NCBI GenBank assembly: GCA_964581455.1
Contig: CAZOOT010000145.1
Span: forward strand, 1 to 8,100
DNA from: VBAS01 sp964581455
GTDB taxonomy: Bacteria > Bacteroidota > Bacteroidia > Chitinophagales > Chitinophagaceae
Length of the DNA: 8,100 nt
Direction of reading: 5' to 3'
Below the pieces are notes generated by a model that saw nothing but the letters and a program-made list of their open reading frames with translations, searched no databases and was not told where the DNA came from. Each line of letters starts with the position of its first letter. The stretch's first letter is position 1. The position numbers were made by a program, and so were the translations under genes. Positions 1 to 6,957 of this stretch are shown one piece after another.

Positions 1-164
1 TGACCAGGAGCGGTGGCGAAGGATGATTAGAAGCATGGAGCGAAATATACACCCCACCATGTGATGTATATTCAATGCATAAATTTCTACCAACCTAACC
101 CATAAGTCGACCACTACATAGCCCAGTTCCCGGAGCATGTTTGAACCATTCGAAAAAATATGGG

Positions 165-212
165 GCGTGATTCGGTCAGCGGTGCCGAACGCCTAGTCGT
201 GCATCACGCACG
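165..212. repeat. Cluster of overlapping inverted repeats
   Basis: Three complementary pairs are visible: 171-176 with 184-189 (one G-T pair, 7-base loop), 198-202 with 208-212 (5 bp, 5-base loop), and 165-171 with 203-209 (7 bp, enclosing the first hairpin). The second and third cannot form at once because both use bases 203-212, so two alternative folds exist. There is no T-tract after it on the plus strand, so it does not look like an intrinsic terminator. It does not resolve into a tRNA cloverleaf. Confidence 0.4.
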
Positions 213-245
213 GTATGCCCGCCTAAAAACTGAAGAAAATTCCCA

Positions 246-264
246 ATCATTTTGAATGAATGAT
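246..264. promoter_or_regulatory. Inverted repeat, possible operator
   Basis: ATCATT (246-251) and AATGAT (259-264) are perfect complements separated by 7 bases. The axis lies about 80 bases before the first operon start codon. The spacing suits a dimeric DNA-binding protein, but a 6-bp AT-rich repeat also arises by chance. No regulator gene is visible in the window. Confidence 0.2.
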
Positions 265-301
265 CCAAATGCCAACCCTATTAAAACAAAAGAGCAATTC
301 A

Positions 302-309
302 TACATTTT
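302..309 (+). promoter_or_regulatory. Possible Bacteroidota-type -7 box
   Basis: TACATTTT resembles the Bacteroidota -7 consensus TAnnTTTG, matching five of its six fixed bases. It lies 26 bases before the ATG at 336, which would leave a short leader. No TTTG or TTG at the expected -33 distance is evident; the nearest TTTG, at 251-254, is too far upstream. This is a weak call resting on position and one box. Confidence 0.2.
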
Positions 310-335
310 ACGCAAAATAAATCACTGATATTAGT

Positions 336-1562
336 ATGGCAACAATAGGATGGATAGACTTTTCAACTAACGACAGAAACCGGGTAGGCTCGGTTTTAGA
401 CCTGCTGCGTCCGGAAGGTATGGTGGATGAGTTGGGCATGGGTACTATCCGTGATGCCTTGGCCAACCAGTTATTTCCCGGTATCTCTACCATCCAAACC
501 CGGGCCAAATACTTTTTTATCATTCCTTATATTTTATACGATTATCAAGCCACAAAACCTGCACAACGCAGGGGCAAAACACCGGCTAAATTTCTGGAAG
601 ATAGAGAGTACGACATCATGTGGGCTTTGGCTGAGCAATATGAGTATCAGGAAGGTAATGGCGTCATAGGCATCAGTAAACGCAAGCCGAACAAAATCGT
701 AAGGCGGCCATCGGCTATTTATTGGAATGGCTTGTACACCTATCAATTCATTAATACGAACGGGTTGGCAGCAGATAGTTTTTTAAGGCAGTCTGTCAAT
801 CCTTCAATGGAAACATTACTTTCCTCAGTACAGCAAGGTGATGATACTGCAGGCGATGATGCAGATGCGGAACATGAGAATGTATTTAAGATAAGAGTAT
901 CACCTAAGCTGAATTGGAATGAAAATCTAACGCTTGATTTGGATAAAGCGGAAGCTGAGTTTTTTCAGGATCGAATACTCTCCATTGCCAAAGGCAAATT
1001 GATTGCTGAACTATTACAGCATGAAAAGCTCTGGAAAGTATTTATACAAGCTGAAAACTTTATGCAGTTTGCAAAAGCGGCCCTATCACTTCCACTTTCA
1101 GATAAGCTGAAGGCAATGCTCATTTTAGCACACGATTTTTCTGAATTAATGTATGGGGCACATTTGGCATACAACTGCCAGTTGCACCAGAAGTTTTTTA
1201 ACAGCGATTACTTTGACGAGAATTTTCAGGACTGGATAGACGGCATTGAAGATAATATGCTCGACTGTTCCAATTTCAATCCCGATATGCTATTCACTTA
1301 CGCTACCACCACAAAGTCACCCACGGTTCAGTTTGTAAAGGATTGGTGGAAACTAACACAGAACGGATGTAAGGATGTAAAGAAAAGGGATGCCCTGATC
1401 GAACAACAGGAAGGAATGGCAAAAGGTGGTAAAGCTCGCCTGCGTTGGAAGAAAACCGATGATGTGAAGGAAAACAGCTGGCTTGGTTTAAGGCACTTTG
1501 ATTATCGTTTTTTCCAGGCTCGAACCATTTTAAAAGACATTAGAACCGGAATAGATAAATAA
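336..1562 (+). CDS. DUF6361 family protein
   Basis: First gene of the operon, 408 aa, function unknown. I recognise DUF6361 from the N-terminus: IGWIDFS (residues 4-10), a VLDLL/VDELG segment (20-34), then LFPGISTIQTRAKYFFIIPY (46-65). A second conserved-looking stretch reads RRPSAIYWNGL (123-133). Residues 169-182 form a short acidic, probably flexible linker. The basic C-terminal part contains ARLRWKK followed by a WLGLRHFDYRF segment. There is no signal peptide or clear membrane helix, so it is probably cytoplasmic. The ATG at 336 is the only ATG between the in-frame stop at 318-320 and the conserved N-terminus, so the start is firm although no Shine-Dalgarno sequence is present. The stop lies 1 base before the PLD-like gene. 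Pairing with a nuclease-like protein and a helicase suggests a role in target recognition or complex assembly, which is inference only. Confidence 0.88.
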   Translation: MATIGWIDFSTNDRNRVGSVLDLLRPEGMVDELGMGTIRDALANQLFPGISTIQTRAKYFFIIPYILYDYQATKPAQRRGKTPAKFLEDREYDIMWALAEQYEYQEGNGVIGISKRKPNKIVRRPSAIYWNGLYTYQFINTNGLAADSFLRQSVNPSMETLLSSVQQGDDTAGDDADAEHENVFKIRVSPKLNWNENLTLDLDKAEAEFFQDRILSIAKGKLIAELLQHEKLWKVFIQAENFMQFAKAALSLPLSDKLKAMLILAHDFSELMYGAHLAYNCQLHQKFFNSDYFDENFQDWIDGIEDNMLDCSNFNPDMLFTYATTTKSPTVQFVKDWWKLTQNGCKDVKKRDALIEQQEGMAKGGKARLRWKKTDDVKENSWLGLRHFDYRFFQARTILKDIRTGIDK

Positions 1563-1563
1563 G

Positions 1564-3402
1564 ATGCTGCACCCGAAACACAATAGAATTGATTATGGCG
1601 ATCAGCTCATTCCCCCCAATGGGTATGCATTGGCCCATGCTATTGGCACATCTTACTCTTTAGATCTCGAAGCCCTGATGATATTACCTGTGGCTTTGTT
1701 TTATGCTCAAAAATTAGATAGCAATGCAGATGAGTTGAGGTACGATATGCTGGATGCCATTACTAAGGCAGCAGATAAAATAACAGTGTACTATCAAAAC
1801 GGTCAGTTGAAAGTACCGCAGAAATACCATCACCTGATGGCTTACTGGGAAAAGGGCATTCAGCCCGTTACCATGCCTCACCATGCGAGTTCATTTCATC
1901 CAAAAGTTTGGGTAATCAGGTATGAAAGCAAAGGCTTAGCTCCAAAGTATAGGGTGTTGGTTACAAGTCGCAACCTCACCTTTGCCCGTGATTGGGATAT
2001 GGCTTTTGCAACAGATGGTGAAGTGTCGGACAAAGAGCAGCCGAAGAATAAGCCATTGGTGCATTTTTTACAATACCTGAATACTACAGGCAAGAAAAGC
2101 ATACCAGCAGCATTTCTGAATGATTTACTAAGAGTAAAATTCGATCTGCCTGAAAAATTTAATGCTTTCAAATTTGTTCCGATAGGCATCCCCAACATTG
2201 AAACCGGCAAGCCTTACACCAATCCCATTACGGTTGCCAAAGCTCTCTGGGATGAAATGCTCATTGTTTCACCCTTCATTGATAAAACAACGCTGAACAG
2301 TATCTATAAAGCCACCACCAAAACACCATATCTGCTAAGCAGAAAAGAAGAATTGGATTCGGTTGATGAAGAAACGCTAAGCTTATTTGACTGTTGGCAG
2401 TTCTCGACCTTTTTTCAGCAAGCAGAGTATTTTCAAGAGTTAGAAGACGATGGTACTCCCCCGCTTGCACAAAGTTTACATGCAAAGCTTTTTGTGGCTA
2501 TGCAGGACAGTGTACCATATTGGTATTTAGGTTCAGCCAATTGCAGCGACCCTGCTCAGGGTAGAAATATTGAATTTGTGGTTGAGTTAGAAGCCGGTAA
2601 TTGGGCTGGTTTGAAAACGAAAGACATTTTCAAAGCCCTAACAGATCCTGCAAAATCAGAAGGCATTACTTTATTCACTCCATACACTTTTGAAGCAAGA
2701 GTTTCGGTAGAAGAACAAAAGAGTATTGATTTAGCCATTCGTAAAATCAAATATGATTTAACTCAGCTTCCTATAAAAGGTACAGCGGTATTAATTGCGG
2801 GCGGCACAGCCTATGAACTTTCAATAGAAATTGATGCAAGCCATTTGACATTGCCCAAAGGTTTTGAAGTAAAAGTAAAGCCTCTGCCAGAAAGCCAAAA
2901 AGCTGGTGAAGCCATTAAACCTGAAAAAATAAATAGGATCGATAATTTTGGTGGTTATGCTGAAACAGCATTGAGTATATTTTTGGTAGTTAAAATTGCA
3001 AAAGGTCGTCATGTTCACAGCCAGTTTTTACTGCCAATGGAAATTGAATTGCCAAACAGCAGGCTCAATAAAATATTCTCCGCCATCATTGATAGCAGAG
3101 AGAAGTTTTTAAAATACCTGACGTTCTTATTAACTGGCGAAGAAACTGACCTCATTGGCAACGCCAATGGGAAAAAGGATAAGAAATCTGGTACCGGGAA
3201 TGATGCATGGGCTTTTACGGGAACTCCCGTTTATGAAAAGCTACTCATAGCATCCAGCCGTTTTCCGGACAAGTTAAAATCAATTGATACTTTAATTCAA
3301 CGCCTGAAAGCGGAAACAACCGAATCAGATGAACCGATTATAACAGCAGAGTTCGAGGGCTTCTGGAATGTGTTTCAAACCTTTATTAAAAACAAAATTT
3401 GA
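1564..3402 (+). CDS. Phospholipase D-like (HKD) family protein
   Basis: A 612-aa protein with two PLD half-motifs. The first has H112-P-K114 followed by S135-R136-N137, preceded by a His-rich stretch and followed by LTFARDWDM. The second has H306-A-K308, D315, then GSAN (323-326), S328 and E337. In the PLD superfamily, paired HxK histidines form a covalent intermediate that cleaves phosphodiester bonds, in lipids or DNA. With a helicase next door, nuclease activity is the likelier reading. The first half-motif is divergent: it has no GS before the Asn, and no Asp at canonical spacing. Residues 350-612 match no fold I can name; 415-480 look beta-rich. There is no signal peptide, consistent with an intracellular protein. 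It starts 1 base after the DUF6361 stop and overlaps the helicase by 4 bases, implying one transcript and coupled translation. The family call is secure; the substrate is not. Confidence 0.85.
   Translation: MLHPKHNRIDYGDQLIPPNGYALAHAIGTSYSLDLEALMILPVALFYAQKLDSNADELRYDMLDAITKAADKITVYYQNGQLKVPQKYHHLMAYWEKGIQPVTMPHHASSFHPKVWVIRYESKGLAPKYRVLVTSRNLTFARDWDMAFATDGEVSDKEQPKNKPLVHFLQYLNTTGKKSIPAAFLNDLLRVKFDLPEKFNAFKFVPIGIPNIETGKPYTNPITVAKALWDEMLIVSPFIDKTTLNSIYKATTKTPYLLSRKEELDSVDEETLSLFDCWQFSTFFQQAEYFQELEDDGTPPLAQSLHAKLFVAMQDSVPYWYLGSANCSDPAQGRNIEFVVELEAGNWAGLKTKDIFKALTDPAKSEGITLFTPYTFEARVSVEEQKSIDLAIRKIKYDLTQLPIKGTAVLIAGGTAYELSIEIDASHLTLPKGFEVKVKPLPESQKAGEAIKPEKINRIDNFGGYAETALSIFLVVKIAKGRHVHSQFLLPMEIELPNSRLNKIFSAIIDSREKFLKYLTFLLTGEETDLIGNANGKKDKKSGTGNDAWAFTGTPVYEKLLIASSRFPDKLKSIDTLIQRLKAETTESDEPIITAEFEGFWNVFQTFIKNKI
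3399..3402 (+). promoter_or_regulatory. TTGA stop/start overlap
   Basis: The PLD gene ends in TGA at 3400-3402 and the helicase begins with TTG at 3399-3401, so the two share TTGA. No Shine-Dalgarno sequence precedes it (the upstream bases are A/T-rich), so re-initiation by the terminating ribosome is the likely way of starting the helicase. A non-ATG start probably lowers helicase output relative to the upstream proteins. Confidence 0.6.
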
Positions 3403-6400
3403 TAGCGAAGGAAAAAATACAAGAGACATTAACAGGGCTAAAGGACTTCCAGCTAAAAACGGTCGACTACGTTTTTAAGCAGTTGTATGTAAAAGGCCGA
3501 AGCAAAATGCTGATTGCGGATGAGGTAGGCTTGGGCAAAACCATTGTGGCAAAAGGCATTATTGCAAAGGCATTTGGTCAGTTTATACCTACATCTAATA
3601 AAAAGGTTTTTAATGTTATCTATATCTGTTCCAATCAGGCACTGGCAAGGCAAAATTTAAAGAAGCTCAATTTCTCTGGGGACAACTTAGCCATTGATTA
3701 TTCGGAGAATGACGATAGAATTACTGGATTGGCTTACACTTCCAAAACAGAAGAAACTGAGTTCCCTTTTAGGATAAAAGCTTTTACTCCATCCACCTCA
3801 TTCGATGATAAAACACATGCGGGAAAGGTCGATGAAAGAGTGCTATTGTATAGATTGCTGTATAACTATGCAGATATTAATCAAGATAGATTAAGATGGG
3901 TCTTCATTGGTAACAGACAAATTTCGCCTGAAACATGGAATTGGAAAATAGACCAATCAATCAGATTTGAAAGAGGAAAATATGACAGAAATAATAGTTG
4001 GGTTAAACCAATACGTCATAAAGCAAAAGTTGCTTTCAGGAATATTTTAGAACAGGTTGTAGAAGTTGATGAACTAAAAAAAACGTATCACGCGGCTGGC
4101 ATTACTTCTCCTGTTAAGTTATGGACATTAATACGCAAACTATGCGATCTAAGGTTGCAGCAAAATAGAGACTTCTATTATGCCTTTAGCAAAGAGTTGG
4201 TTTCAAAACTTAGGTTTGAACTATCAAGATGTTGCATTGAGTTTTTACAGGCTGATATTTTTATTTTAGACGAATTTCAGCGATACAAAAAGCTAATTGA
4301 TAGTAAAAGTGAAGACGAGAATGAAGAAAAAGTAAGCCCTGCCATTGAATTAGCCAAAGAGATATTTTCATTTGAAAATTCTAAAATTCTCATGCTGTCA
4401 GCTACACCATTTAAGCCATTTACCAATGACTTTGATGAAATGAACGGAGAGGTGCATTACAGTGAATTTATTACAGTTCTAAAGTTTTTGATGGCTGATA
4501 AAGCAGCTGAATTTTGGAAGGAGTATGAACATGATCGTAGAGCACTTTTTGGCTTTTTGCGTCATCCGAATACATTAGACACTCAGTTCCCAAATGCAAT
4601 AGGTTTAAAAAATAAATTAGAGAAACTCTACCGCACCAGTATTGTAAGAACAGAAAAGCTACTTGCATCCAATGACCGTGATGCACTGATAAAACATGTA
4701 AACAAACCGATTTCTATTCAGCCGGAAGACATCAATGATTTTGTTGTATTAGACCAGATTACCCTATTTCTTAATAAAGATCATAGATCATCACTTCCGG
4801 TTCCTTTAGAATATGTAAAGTCGTGTCCTTTTGCATTGTCATTCTTAGACAATTATCAGCACAAGGAAAAAATCAGAAATCTGATTTTAAAAGATACAGC
4901 ACTTCAGCAACTGGTCAGGCAAACAAAACACGGCTGGGTTAATCTGAAAGACATTAACGATTACAAACCACTTATTCCACCAAGAGCTAAATCGCTTCCC
5001 AATGCAAAGCTCCGTTTATTATTAGATGAAACCGTACACAATAATGGTTGGAAATATTTGTGGATACCCCCTTCCATTCCCTACTATGAATTAGATGGTG
5101 CTTTTAAAGACAGTTGGGGGTATTCTAAAACTTTAATATTCTCTTCATGGAAATTAGTCCCCCGGATGGTGGCCTCATTGGTTTCGTACGAGGCAGAACG
5201 GCTTTCAATTGGAAATCCAAAATCAATTTCTGACAGAGAGAAAAAGGAGAAAGAGAATTTTAAGCCTTATTACTTTCAAAAAAGAAGATCACCAAGACCA
5301 CAGTTTACTTTCAAGGTTTTAAAGGAGGAACAGGAACCTCAGCAGATGAATAATTTCATTCTTTCATATCCTTGCCTGTTTCTTGCCAATTTGTATGACC
5401 CCGCAATAAATGTTGTAGAGAAAAAATCAGTTCAACAAATTAAAGCTGAAATAAAGGGCCAGTTGATGGCCACTTTCAAACAACAAAAACTTAACCAATA
5501 TGTAAGTGGCGAAGGTGACTGGCAAAAGTGGTACTGGTTGGGTCCTCTATTATTAGATAAAGCAAGTGAGAACAGCCAGGTGCTAACAGAATGGCTATCT
5601 AAGGGAATACCGCCATCGGAACTTTCGATTGATGCAGAAAGTATCGGTACGGATAAAGATGAAAGTATCGGCAGGAAAACACATTTTGAACTTGCAAAAT
5701 CTGCTTACACCAGCCAGTCACCTATTGCAGCAGGTAATCTTAACAATGAACAACTTGAAACAATTTGTGAACACCTCGCAGCGCTTACAATTGGTTCACC
5801 GGCAATATGCTATTTGAGAAGCCAAAGAAGACACAAAGAATTATCAAATGATTTATTCGATGCGGCTTTCAATGTGTGCTCCGCTTTTCTAACAATGTTC
5901 AATAAGCCTGAAAGCATTGCCATAGTAAGGTTACATACAAAGGATAGCGATTATTGGCAACGGGCATCACAATACATGATTGATGGAAACATACAGGCTA
6001 TGCTGGATGAATTTGTCTATCTACTGATAAATGGCGAAAACATTCAATCCACTAACGAGTTGAGCGATTTTATCTCAGACATTCTTTCCGTAAGAACCGC
6101 TACTTCAGACATTGAAGATTATCCAACATTTTTGGACAATCTAACTAAAGAAAGACCAAAACGAAAAGCCATCAGGTCGCATTATGCGGTTGACTTTGGC
6201 ACTCAAAAAATAAATACGGCACAAGGGGCTGGCCGTCAAATTAATATTCGCCAAGCCTTTAATTCTCCTTTCAGACCCTTTGTATTAGCCTCTACTTCCA
6301 TTGGTCAGGAGGGCTTGGATTTTCACTTGTACTGTAAAAAAATATTCCATTGGAATCTGCCTGCTAACCCTATTGATTTCGAGCAAAGAGAAGGTAGAAT

Positions 6401-6818
6401 ACACCGCTATCAAGGGCTTGTAATAAGGCTCAATTTGGCAAGTAAATACAAGTCTCAGATAGCCTATGGTAATACCAAAAATAATATCTGGAAAGAAGTT
6501 TTTAAATATGCTGAAAAGGAAAAAGCCCAGGCTAAGTTTTCCTGTGATTTAGTACCATACTGGCATACGGAAACATTGAGCGATATTAAAATTGAAAGGT
6601 TTGTGCCGTTGTATCCTTTCAGTAGAGACATAGAAAAGTTCAACAATCTGATTAAAATACTCACATTTTATAGATTAACATTCGGGCAACCACGTCAGGA
6701 AGAATTGGTGGATGCTCTTCATGATTCAGACTTCAATGATGAGGTCATTAAGAAGATGGATTCTCTAATCATAAACCTAAGTCCAATTGCATTTATTAAT
6801 GAGTCTGAGGTACTATAA
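3399..6818 (+). CDS. SF2/SNF2-like DEAD/DEAH-type helicase
   Basis: A 1139-aa ATP-driven nucleic-acid motor. Motifs in order: Q-like FQLKTVDYV (17-25), Walker A DEVGLGKT (41-48), motif II DEFQ (291-294), motif III SATP (334-337), a motif IV-like KTLIFSSW (577-584), motif V STSIGQEGLDF (965-975), and motif VI QREGRIHRYQG (996-1006) with its arginine finger. The order and the QREGR form resemble SNF2/RapA-like helicases of defence loci. Two spacings are unusual: about 240 residues between motifs I and II, and about 380 between IV and V, suggesting inserted domains. The start is TTG at 3399. An in-frame TAA at 3387-3389 blocks extension, and the next ATG (3507) would remove the Q-like region and leave almost nothing before Walker A. 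The 4-base TTGA overlap with the PLD gene supports translational coupling. It probably translocates or remodels DNA for the PLD partner, which is inference. Confidence 0.88.
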   Translation: MIAKEKIQETLTGLKDFQLKTVDYVFKQLYVKGRSKMLIADEVGLGKTIVAKGIIAKAFGQFIPTSNKKVFNVIYICSNQALARQNLKKLNFSGDNLAIDYSENDDRITGLAYTSKTEETEFPFRIKAFTPSTSFDDKTHAGKVDERVLLYRLLYNYADINQDRLRWVFIGNRQISPETWNWKIDQSIRFERGKYDRNNSWVKPIRHKAKVAFRNILEQVVEVDELKKTYHAAGITSPVKLWTLIRKLCDLRLQQNRDFYYAFSKELVSKLRFELSRCCIEFLQADIFILDEFQRYKKLIDSKSEDENEEKVSPAIELAKEIFSFENSKILMLSATPFKPFTNDFDEMNGEVHYSEFITVLKFLMADKAAEFWKEYEHDRRALFGFLRHPNTLDTQFPNAIGLKNKLEKLYRTSIVRTEKLLASNDRDALIKHVNKPISIQPEDINDFVVLDQITLFLNKDHRSSLPVPLEYVKSCPFALSFLDNYQHKEKIRNLILKDTALQQLVRQTKHGWVNLKDINDYKPLIPPRAKSLPNAKLRLLLDETVHNNGWKYLWIPPSIPYYELDGAFKDSWGYSKTLIFSSWKLVPRMVASLVSYEAERLSIGNPKSISDREKKEKENFKPYYFQKRRSPRPQFTFKVLKEEQEPQQMNNFILSYPCLFLANLYDPAINVVEKKSVQQIKAEIKGQLMATFKQQKLNQYVSGEGDWQKWYWLGPLLLDKASENSQVLTEWLSKGIPPSELSIDAESIGTDKDESIGRKTHFELAKSAYTSQSPIAAGNLNNEQLETICEHLAALTIGSPAICYLRSQRRHKELSNDLFDAAFNVCSAFLTMFNKPESIAIVRLHTKDSDYWQRASQYMIDGNIQAMLDEFVYLLINGENIQSTNELSDFISDILSVRTATSDIEDYPTFLDNLTKERPKRKAIRSHYAVDFGTQKINTAQGAGRQINIRQAFNSPFRPFVLASTSIGQEGLDFHLYCKKIFHWNLPANPIDFEQREGRIHRYQGLVIRLNLASKYKSQIAYGNTKNNIWKEVFKYAEKEKAQAKFSCDLVPYWHTETLSDIKIERFVPLYPFSRDIEKFNNLIKILTFYRLTFGQPRQEELVDALHDSDFNDEVIKKMDSLIINLSPIAFINESEVL

Positions 6819-6957
6819 GTACATAATAGTCAATAAGCACATTAGCAATGCTTCAAAAAACAAATCCACAATGAAAGCTGTGTCTAAGAGCCTAATAGAT
6901 AACAGAGTATGAACATAAAATCTCCGTATTTCACTTTATCTATTTGATATTCAGCAT
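6819..6957 (+). other. Spacer between helicase and phosphoesterase
   Basis: This AT-rich spacer of 139 bases contains no convincing gene. Short frames from ATGs at 6848 and 6871 encode only 8 and 13 residues. A small palindrome, GTACT (6810-6814) with AGTAC (6818-6822), spans the helicase stop but lacks a T-tract, so I do not call a terminator. TCTATTTG at 6939-6946 is one base from the Bacteroidota -7 consensus TAnnTTTG and could drive the next gene with a very short leader. The spacer makes co-transcription with the operon possible but not required. Confidence 0.5.

Larger units (their letters stand above)
1..335. other. Gene-free left flank with inverted repeats
   Basis: No supportable gene lies here. 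The plus strand is open from the left edge for only 20 codons, to a TGA at 62-64. A minus-strand frame is open from 192 to the left edge, with an ATG at 136-138, but its product is unrecognised. GC is about 48% over bases 1-240 (hand count), higher than most of the operon that follows. Bases 165-212 are rich in complementary segments: TTCGGT (171-176) with GCCGAA (184-189), CGTGC (198-202) with GCACG (208-212), and a competing 7-bp pairing of GCGTGAT (165-171) with ATCACGC (203-209). This could be the edge of an inserted element, a structured RNA or decayed sequence. I cannot tell which. The last 95 bases become AT-rich and probably hold the operon's promoter. Confidence 0.6.

Noticed and set aside
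11..22. CGGTGGCGAAGG resembles a short conserved stretch of 16S rRNA
   Set aside because: The match ends after about 12 bases and neighbouring sequence does not continue as rRNA.
2..64. Plus-strand frame open from the left edge for 20 codons, possible gene tail
   Set aside because: It is too short, its product is unrecognised, and a minus-strand frame is also open over the same bases. No independent support.
1..138. Minus-strand frame from an ATG at 136-138 running off the left edge, 46 codons, rather hydrophobic
   Set aside because: No recognisable motif and no ribosome-binding or promoter signal. Random open frames of this length are common.
160..225. Possible tRNA because of stems and GGGC/GCCC ends
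   Set aside because: No proper T-loop or anticodon arm can be drawn on either strand.
336..6818. Assigning the operon to DISARM outright
   Set aside because: Only a helicase and a PLD protein are shared in type. The methyltransferase and DUF1998 components are absent and DUF6361 is not, to my knowledge, a DISARM protein.
6810..6822. GTACT/AGTAC palindrome at the helicase stop as a terminator
   Set aside because: Only 5 bp, with a 3-base loop and no T-tract.
6871..6912. Small ORF of 13 codons in the spacer before the phosphoesterase
   Set aside because: Too short and without any supporting signal or recognisable peptide.
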